Assembly: GCF_003259905.1 (NCBI RefSeq)
Contig: NZ_QLMG01000031.1
Coordinates: 1 to 50,840, forward strand
Reading direction: 5' to 3'
Length of the DNA stretch: 50,840 nucleotides
Source: Salipiger aestuarii
Lineage (GTDB): Bacteria > Pseudomonadota > Alphaproteobacteria > Rhodobacterales > Rhodobacteraceae
Made by a program: the position numbers and the translations under genes. Under the pieces are notes generated by a model that saw only the letters and a list, made by a program, of their open reading frames with translations, was not told where the DNA came from and did not search any database. Positions 45,466 to 50,840 of the stretch are shown piece after piece (position 1 is the stretch's first letter; every line of letters starts with the position of its first letter).

Positions 45466-47402
45466 CAGCCGGCCCTTGGTTCGACGAGCATGCGGCCGCG
45501 CATCTCCATGTGGAGCGCGTGGCAGAACCACTGGCAATAGTACCAGTAGACGCCCGGTTTCGCCGCCGTGAAGGTGACAGAGGCCGTGGCCTGCGGCGCC
45601 ACCTCCATGGCGACCCCGTGGTTGTTCAGGCAGAAGCCATGGGTCAGGTCGTCGATGTCGTCGAGGTTGGTGACATGGACCGTGACCTCGTCGCCTTCGG
45701 TCACGGTAAAGCTCTCCATGCTGAACGCGGGCGCGTTGCTGGACATGTAGACCCGCACCTTGTTGCCGTCGCGGATCACCTCTTCCTGCCAGTCGTCAAG
45801 ATCGACGCCATCCGCCTCGGCCTGTGCCCGCGCATCGGCCCACATCGGATCGTTGCGGTCCCAGACCGACCTGGGATTTACCTTGGATCGATGCACAAGG
45901 ATCGAATCGTGCGGTTCGGCAAAGGTCGGGCCGTCATGCAGAAGCGTCAGATCGTCGTCGTCGATGGCAAACAGCTGTTCGTTCTCGGGCTTGAGCGGTC
46001 CCACGTTCAGGAACCGGTCCTTCGAGAACTTGTTCATCGACAGATAGTACTTGGCAGTTGCATCCAGCGTCTCGCCCTCGCAGGTCGAGTTGTGGCCAGG
46101 CTGATAGTGGACGTCCTTCTTGGTGATGATCGGATCCACGGCTTCGCCATTATAGGCAGCGACGGCCTTTTCGATGTTCCACATCACCACCTGGCTGTCG
46201 AGGAACAGCGTGGTAAAGGCGTTGCCCCGGCCGTCGTAGCAGGTGTGAAGCGGCCCGAGGCCCAGTTCGGGTTCGGCCACCACCGCAGAGCGCGGCTCGG
46301 CGTCCTCTTCAAACAGCGCGTCAAGCTTGCGCACGTCGATCACCGACACGGTGGGCGACAGTTTGCCCGCCACGCAGAGGTGGATCCTGTCGGGGGCCAT
46401 GTTGATGCCGTGCGGGCTGTTGGGGATGGGAATGTAGCGGGTGTATTTCTTGTTCTGCCCCTTGCGCCCGTCGATCACCGGCACGCCGTTGAGCACTTGC
46501 ACATCGCCTTCGGCAATGCCTTTTTCGATCTCCTTGATATTGAAGACGACGACGTGGTCCATCTCGGACTCCATCATCTCGGCCAGGTTTATCCCCATTT
46601 CCGAGTTGTACGAGGTCGAAAAGGCGTATTTGCCATCGTAGTCGCAATCGGTGTTGTCAAGGTTGCCCGATACCATCACCTGCCAGGCGACGGTCATCTC
46701 ATCCGCGTTGATGGCGGTGTAAAAGTTCACATATTTGTCGGGATCGTCCAGCACCGAACCGTCGTTGACCATCGGCACCTCGTCCTCGCCATTGGCGAAG
46801 ACATAGTCGGTGCGCGGCCAGCGCTGCGGGCGCATACCGTGGATGGCCTTGGCGTTGGGAATGTCGATGATCCTGTCGCATTTCATCACGTCGCAGCGCA
46901 CGCGGGCGACGCGGGTGTTGGCCTTGTCGTTCATGAACAGGAAACGACCGTCGTACCTGCCCTCGGTAAAGGACATGTGGACGTGGTGCAGGTCGCCGTT
47001 GTCGTGAACGGTCTTGCCCTGCGCCGCAAGGTATTCCTTCGTCTGCGGCAGCATGCCTTCCGTCAGCACCTTGAGGCTTTCGTTGGTCTGACCCCAACCT
47101 GTGGCCGAGCAGCGGTTGAACACCGGCACCCGCATCAGTTCACGCATGGAGGGGACGCCGAGGATGCGCATCTCGCCGGTCTGGCCCGAGGACCAGAAGC
47201 CGTAATATTCATCAAGCTCACCCGGTGCCGGGGTCGCATGGGCGGTCTCGGCCGCGGCGCTGGCCGCGCTGGTGGCGGTGATGGCGGCGGCGCCGCCCAT
47301 CAGGCCCAGCCGTCCCCCCGCTCCGCCCAGAAGCGCCGCGCCGGTGGCCGTGGCGCCCATGAAGCCGCGACGGCTAAGTCCGTTGTTCCCGTTGTCAGAC
47401 AT
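45465..47402 (-). CDS. nosZ: Nitrous-oxide reductase, clade I
   Basis: NosZ reduces N2O to N2 in the periplasm. The 645-residue precursor starts with a Tat signal ([13 protein letters not shown]). That marks it as clade I, with Cu centres inserted after folded export. The CuZ His ligands are in DLHHVH (139-140), [32 protein letters not shown] and EPHDSI. The C-terminal CuA domain ends in [12 protein letters not shown], giving Cys623, Trp625, Cys627, His631 and Met634. GGAG lies 7 bases before the ATG. It overlaps nosR by 8 bases, so all nos genes are one coupled operon. Confidence 0.99.
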   Translation of the reverse strand: MSDNGNNGLSRRGFMGATATGAALLGGAGGRLGLMGGAAAITATSAASAAAETAHATPAPGELDEYYGFWSSGQTGEMRILGVPSMRELMRVPVFNRCSATGWGQTNESLKVLTEGMLPQTKEYLAAQGKTVHDNGDLHHVHMSFTEGRYDGRFLFMNDKANTRVARVRCDVMKCDRIIDIPNAKAIHGMRPQRWPRTDYVFANGEDEVPMVNDGSVLDDPDKYVNFYTAINADEMTVAWQVMVSGNLDNTDCDYDGKYAFSTSYNSEMGINLAEMMESEMDHVVVFNIKEIEKGIAEGDVQVLNGVPVIDGRKGQNKKYTRYIPIPNSPHGINMAPDRIHLCVAGKLSPTVSVIDVRKLDALFEEDAEPRSAVVAEPELGLGPLHTCYDGRGNAFTTLFLDSQVVMWNIEKAVAAYNGEAVDPIITKKDVHYQPGHNSTCEGETLDATAKYYLSMNKFSKDRFLNVGPLKPENEQLFAIDDDDLTLLHDGPTFAEPHDSILVHRSKVNPRSVWDRNDPMWADARAQAEADGVDLDDWQEEVIRDGNKVRVYMSSNAPAFSMESFTVTEGDEVTVHVTNLDDIDDLTHGFCLNNHGVAMEVAPQATASVTFTAAKPGVYWYYCQWFCHALHMEMRGRMLVEPRAG

Positions 47403-49596
47403 GGCTTGTCTCCTTTTGTCTGTTCGGATGATTGGCGACCCCACCGCGCGGCTTTGCGCTGCGTTCGAGATCGGGTTGAGACACCGCCGCGCGCCGCTTC
47501 AACTGGCGGATCACGACGGGACATTTCGCTTCGGACTGGTAAAGCACCTGGCAATGCATGCAGTTCAGGCATTCGTTAGGGTTGATCTCGCCGGTCGGGT
47601 GGATCGCCTGAACCATGCATTCGTTGGCGCAGATCTGGCACGGGTTGCCACATTCCTTGTAACGCTTGAGCCAGTCGAACATCCGCAGCCGCGCCGGGAT
47701 GGCCAGCGCCGCGCCCAGCGGACAGAGGTAGCGACAGTAAAAGCGTTCGACGAAAAGCCCGGCGATCAGCAGCGCTGCGGCATAGGCGACAAAGGGCCAG
47801 GCACGCACGAATTTCAGGATGATCGCGGTCTTGAACGGTTCGATCTCAGCCAGGTGTTCGGCCTGCTCGATCGACCCCAAAGAGACCCCGAAAAGCCCGA
47901 GGAAGATCATGTATTTCACGGCCCACAGCCGTTCGTGCAGGCCCCAGGGCAGCCTGACCTGCGGCACGCCGAGCTTGCGGGCGATGTGGTTGGTCAGTTC
48001 TTGCAGAGCGCCGAATGGGCAGAGCCAGCCGCAATAGGCCCCCCGGCCCCAGAACAGCAGCGCCGCAGCAACCGAAAACCAAAGGATGAAGGTCAGCGGG
48101 TCCAGCAGGAACGCCTGCCAGCTGAAATCCGCGGTCAGCGCACCGAACAGCGCCATCAGGTTGACGACGGACAACTGCGCATTGGCGTACCAGCCGAGAA
48201 ACACCAGCGTCAGCGTCAAAAAGCCGTAGCGAAAGATTTTCACCGCGCGATCGGATTTCGTCAGCTGAATCTGAAAGAAGAACGCCAGCGTCAGGACGGC
48301 GATCATCGTGCTCAGAACCGCGACCTCGACGGCCTTGTCCTTCCAGATCCGCTGCCAGAGCGCGCTTTGCGCCGAGGCCTCGGCTTCGGGGGGGGCGACC
48401 ACCGGCTGCGGCGCGGCCAGCGGTTGCAGAAAGGCCCGCGGCAACTGATAGCCCAGTTCGAAGGTGGTAAAGACCTTTTCGATGGCCGCCACTTCGCGAT
48501 GCACCAACAGTTGCAGGCGGAACGGTTTCGTTGGGTCGAAGCCGCTGTTGGCGGGGATCTTGAACAGATCGCGCTCGGTGAATCCGGGCGCATCGTCCAG
48601 CGCGACGGGCCCCATGCGGCGGTGCCCGCGGTCGCGAAAGCGCACTGACACATCATCCTGGATCAGCACGATGCGGTCAAAGATACCCCCCCGCACATAG
48701 CCCGACCCCTTAAAGGAATAGAGGCCCCGCCCCACCACGGCGATCGCGTGCTCGCCTTCGTCCAGCCAGTCGCGCAGATTGGCATTCTCCGCCGCGCCCA
48801 GCACCGCTTCGCCAATGGCGGGAACGGACACCAGCGTCATCTGCATGTCGATGAAGGTGGTCTCGGGCGCATCGGTCAGGGCGCGCGCGGCGGCGCGCGG
48901 GTCGTCCACCGCCTCAAAGGCGGCGTTTACCTGCCCGACGTCCAGCGACAGGCGGCGCACGACCCCGTCGCCTTCCATCTGCATCCAGCTGTCGGGCTGC
49001 GGCGCATCTTCGCGCAGCACGAATTTCGGCCCGGACTCAATCACTTCGGACAGCCCGCCAAGACCAAGCGCCCGCGCCACCCTAAGCCCGGACCGGATGA
49101 CGCCGTCGTCGATCACCATCACTGTCACGGTCGCTCCGCTGATGATGTCGAGATCATGGGCCGACCCGCCCGCCGCTGCCTCGTCCACCAGCGAGACTCC
49201 GCGATAGGCCTCCATCATGGCGCGGATCTCGCGCTCGGGGATGCCGATCAGAACGATGGGTTCGGAGTGTTTGACCAGGTCGACCCCAAGGATCGTGGCC
49301 GCGTCGTCGATGGCGACAAGTGTATGGATCGGCTTGCCGGAATAGCCGGTCGTGCCGACGAAATCCGAGGTCAGGAAGACATGGCCGACCGCCTTGCCCG
49401 CCTTCAGGATCGGGGCCACGGCAATGTCGTCGCGGATCGGGCCGAAGGCGTCGGCGCCTTCGACCAGCGCGGCCGGGTTGGCGCTGGACAGGAATTGCCG
49501 GAGTATCGGCTCTGCCTGCTGCGCTCCGGCCGAGAGCGGGGTAAGACACATGGCGGCCCATGCGCAGGCAGCAAGGATGAGGGAACGGATGGACAT
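47395..49596 (-). CDS. nosR: NosR, membrane flavo-iron-sulfur electron donor/regulator
   Basis: This 733-residue protein has a signal peptide (residues 1-25), a large periplasmic FMN-binding domain with the flavinylation block SGATVT, then about six spans with two NapH-like CGWLCP and CRYLCP motifs. The C-terminal cytoplasmic ferredoxin domain has two [4Fe-4S] motifs ([12 protein letters not shown] and [18 protein letters not shown]). It is thought to supply electrons for N2O reduction and to be needed for nosZ expression. It starts 3 bases after nosC and overlaps nosZ by 8 bases. Confidence 0.98.
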   Translation of the reverse strand: MSIRSLILAACAWAAMCLTPLSAGAQQAEPILRQFLSSANPAALVEGADAFGPIRDDIAVAPILKAGKAVGHVFLTSDFVGTTGYSGKPIHTLVAIDDAATILGVDLVKHSEPIVLIGIPEREIRAMMEAYRGVSLVDEAAAGGSAHDLDIISGATVTVMVIDDGVIRSGLRVARALGLGGLSEVIESGPKFVLREDAPQPDSWMQMEGDGVVRRLSLDVGQVNAAFEAVDDPRAAARALTDAPETTFIDMQMTLVSVPAIGEAVLGAAENANLRDWLDEGEHAIAVVGRGLYSFKGSGYVRGGIFDRIVLIQDDVSVRFRDRGHRRMGPVALDDAPGFTERDLFKIPANSGFDPTKPFRLQLLVHREVAAIEKVFTTFELGYQLPRAFLQPLAAPQPVVAPPEAEASAQSALWQRIWKDKAVEVAVLSTMIAVLTLAFFFQIQLTKSDRAVKIFRYGFLTLTLVFLGWYANAQLSVVNLMALFGALTADFSWQAFLLDPLTFILWFSVAAALLFWGRGAYCGWLCPFGALQELTNHIARKLGVPQVRLPWGLHERLWAVKYMIFLGLFGVSLGSIEQAEHLAEIEPFKTAIILKFVRAWPFVAYAAALLIAGLFVERFYCRYLCPLGAALAIPARLRMFDWLKRYKECGNPCQICANECMVQAIHPTGEINPNECLNCMHCQVLYQSEAKCPVVIRQLKRRAAVSQPDLERSAKPRGGVANHPNRQKETSHV

Positions 49597-49599
49597 CGG

Positions 49600-49977
49600 T
49601 CAGGCACCTGTCACGGTTGGTGGGCCACGCGAGCGGTGTATCGAGACCCCTGAAGAGACGAAGCGCGCCGGGCGGTTCATGGCGGCCTGCCGGTTCCCCA
49701 GAACCGGCGCCGAACGCGATGCCGCCGCGTCCGCAATTGCGAAGGAAGCCAACATGCAATCGGCGCAGTGATCGCAGGAAGACGGCGCCGGTTCGACCGG
49801 GTTGCCGTTGCGGTCAAGAGTGATCGTCTCGATGCCCGAACTGCCGCAGATGACGATCGCCTGCTGTCCGGCCATCGCAAGACCATGCGCGAGCCGAAGG
49901 GAACCGCTCGCCGCGGTTGCAAGCCCCAGACCGAAGGCAAGGACCGGCAGCACCAGAATGATCGCAAGTCGTTTCAT
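49600..49977 (-). CDS. nosC: NosC-like small CxxCxxC periplasmic protein (DUF2946-like)
   Basis: This 125-residue protein has a hydrophobic N-terminal signal (MKRLAIILVLPVLAFGLGLATA). The central block VICGSSGIETITLDRNGN continues into PSSCDHCADC, a CxxCxxC motif. Paracoccus nosC, also first in its nos operon, encodes a small protein of unknown function with such a motif, so position and motif support the name. The Cys-Asp-Gly-like strand also resembles DUF2946. It may handle copper, which is inference. No good Shine-Dalgarno precedes the ATG, and the FNR box lies only 35 bases upstream. Confidence 0.72.
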   Translation of the reverse strand: MKRLAIILVLPVLAFGLGLATAASGSLRLAHGLAMAGQQAIVICGSSGIETITLDRNGNPVEPAPSSCDHCADCMLASFAIADAAASRSAPVLGNRQAAMNRPARFVSSGVSIHRSRGPPTVTGA

Positions 49978-49979
49978 GC

Positions 49980-49992
49980 CTACAGCCTGTAG
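49980..49992. repeat. Perfect palindrome CTACAG-C-CTGTAG before nosC
   Basis: A 6-bp inverted repeat with one central base lies 3 bases before the nosC ATG, between the start codon and the FNR box. It occupies the expected -10/+1 or leader position and could be an operator or a start-site hairpin. Confidence 0.45.
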
Positions 49993-50012
49993 ACCTGCGG
50001 AGGCGCGGCTCC

Positions 50013-50026
50013 TTGACCTAAATCAA
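50013..50026 (-). promoter_or_regulatory. FNR/NNR-type binding site for the nos operon
   Basis: TTGAC-CTAA-ATCAA matches the FNR-family consensus TTGAT-N4-ATCAA with one change. It is 35 bases upstream of the first gene of the nos operon, so oxygen- or NO-responsive activation by an FNR, NnrR or DnrD-type regulator is likely. The regulator is not in the window. Confidence 0.85.
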
Positions 50027-50614
50027 CCGTGGATGCCGGGACGTCCCGCGCACGCCCGATTCCGCCCCGAACCGTCGTCACCGGCGGGTCGGTCTCGCAC
50101 GGGCGGACCGCTTTCCCGACTTGCCGTGGCGATCTGGAGCAGGGGGAGCTGTCTGCTCTGCACGCCGGGCCAGGGTTGCTGGACACAGGAATTTTCCGGC
50201 TGCTGCATGTTGCGGGTCAGGTGGGAACAGTCGCCGTTTTCGAGTGGGATGTCGGTGGTCACTGGCGTGTTGCCTGCATGTTTTGCGCGGCACGCCGTGT
50301 CATCCGTCGCAGTACCGAAGCCGTGTCGGTCTATCGACCAGGTCGATATTCTTGCGATTCGCCATGTTGGCCCGATTTGGCTTATCCCGATCATCGAGGA
50401 TTTGTGTGCTTCGCCGACAGCCGTGGCGCGATGCCTGGCCGGTTCGGCATGTTTCGGACCCGTATGGCACCGGGCGCGATCGCCAGAACCTTGACAAGGA
50501 TCCACGACAGCGCGGGCCCGATGTTGGTAAAGCGTTTGCTCGTGGCCTTAGGCTCAGGATCCATTGATTTCAGCCTGAGTAGATGATTCATCACTCGAAA
50601 AAGCGAGCGGTGAC
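50027..50614. other. 588 bases without a convincing gene between the nos promoter and the IS5 element
   Basis: Several long frames exist on both strands (50029-50586 plus, 50121-50567 plus, 50023-50505 minus), but none shows a family pattern. They are Arg/Cys-rich in the manner of non-coding GC-rich DNA. The stretch may be a degraded gene. From about 50551 the sequence probably belongs to the insertion element: CTCAGG and CCTGAG form an inverted pair at 50553-50558 and 50574-50579. Confidence 0.4.
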
Positions 50615-50840
50615 ATGTCTGATCTCTTCTGGCTGAGCGACACACAGATGGCGCGTCTGGAACCTTACTTCCCAAAGTCCCACGGTAAGCCCGGGGTCGA
50701 TGACCGGCGCGTTTTGAGTGGGATTATCTTTATCAATCGCAACGGGTTGCGCTGGCGAGATGCGCCGAAGGAGTATGGCCCTCACAAAACGCTCTATAAT
50801 CGGTGGAAGCGTTGGAGCGACAAAGGCATCTTCGCGAAGA
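50615..50840 (+). CDS. IS5-family transposase, N-terminal part (cut by window end)
   Basis: This is the first 75 codons of an IS5-type DDE transposase: MSDLFWLSDTQMARLEPYFP, GKPGVDDRRVLSGIIFINRN, GLRWRDAPKEYGPHKTLYN and RWKRWSDKGIFAK. It is the DUF4096-like N-terminal domain common to the IS427/IS1031-type subgroups, which often need a -1 frameshift later. The catalytic part is outside the window. It borders the upstream side of the nos operon. Confidence 0.92.
   Translation, partial: MSDLFWLSDTQMARLEPYFPKSHGKPGVDDRRVLSGIIFINRNGLRWRDAPKEYGPHKTLYNRWKRWSDKGIFAK

Noticed and set aside
45510-47579. 689-codon plus-strand frame over nosZ
   Set aside because: Antisense to nosZ with every catalytic motif on the minus strand; no start signal or domain.
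50029-50586. Plus-strand frames upstream of the nos operon as a regulator gene
   Set aside because: No HTH, Crp/Fnr or other pattern; three frames are equally open, which is typical of non-coding GC-rich DNA.

Overview
The window looks like chromosomal DNA of a high-GC alphaproteobacterium, most likely Rhodobacteraceae (Roseobacter group). The evidence is the dnaA-dnaN-recF-gyrB block next to rpsT, a crotonase, mutM, ubiE and ubiB; a flaF/flbT flagellin module; two tripartite (TRAP) and CoA-ester catabolic clusters with IclR regulators; and a nosC-R-Z-D-F-Y-L-X operon of the Paracoccus type. No tRNA, rRNA, CRISPR array or prophage was seen. Both window ends lie in insertion-sequence genes (IS481-like on the left, IS5-like on the right).

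Layout. 1-474: 3' part of an IS481-type transposase. 598-6890 (minus): dnaA, dnaN, recF and gyrB in the classical order, running leftwards. 7422-12008: rpsT, an enoyl-CoA hydratase and mutM (minus), then ubiE-ubiB (plus). 12016-20347: part of a flagellar cluster, with flgD and a very long fliK on the minus strand and, divergently, a FlgJ rod-binding protein, a FlgN-like protein, flagellin, flaF, flbT and a DUF1217 protein.

20586-31786: catabolic cluster 1. An IclR regulator is divergent from a tightly packed operon (two adjacent acyl-CoA dehydrogenases, a crotonase, a CaiB-type CoA-transferase, an aldehyde dehydrogenase). A Zn-alcohol dehydrogenase and a DctQ-DctM-DctP TRAP transporter follow. 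The set suggests uptake of an organic acid, activation by CoA transfer, dehydrogenation and oxidation of an alcohol/aldehyde intermediate. The substrate cannot be read from the sequence.

31851-40684: catabolic cluster 2. It contains an MFS carrier, a truncated CoA-transferase relic, an acyl-CoA dehydrogenase, a second IclR regulator, an aldehyde dehydrogenase, an SDR and a second CaiB-type transferase. Several intergenic stretches here carry what look like gene fragments (acetyl-CoA hydrolase N-terminus, MaoC N-terminus, possible acyl-CoA dehydrogenase C-terminus), so the region seems recently rearranged.

40992-49977 (minus): a complete nitrous-oxide reductase operon. An FNR/NNR-type box (TTGAC-N4-ATCAA) lies just upstream of the first gene, a small CxxCxxC protein (NosC). 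No nir or nor genes are in the window. The operon's upstream side ends in about 0.6 kb without a convincing gene, then the IS5-family element. The least explained items are the shared AT-rich motif in cluster 2, the repeat-containing DUF1217 protein, the giant FliK and the NosC promoter arrangement.
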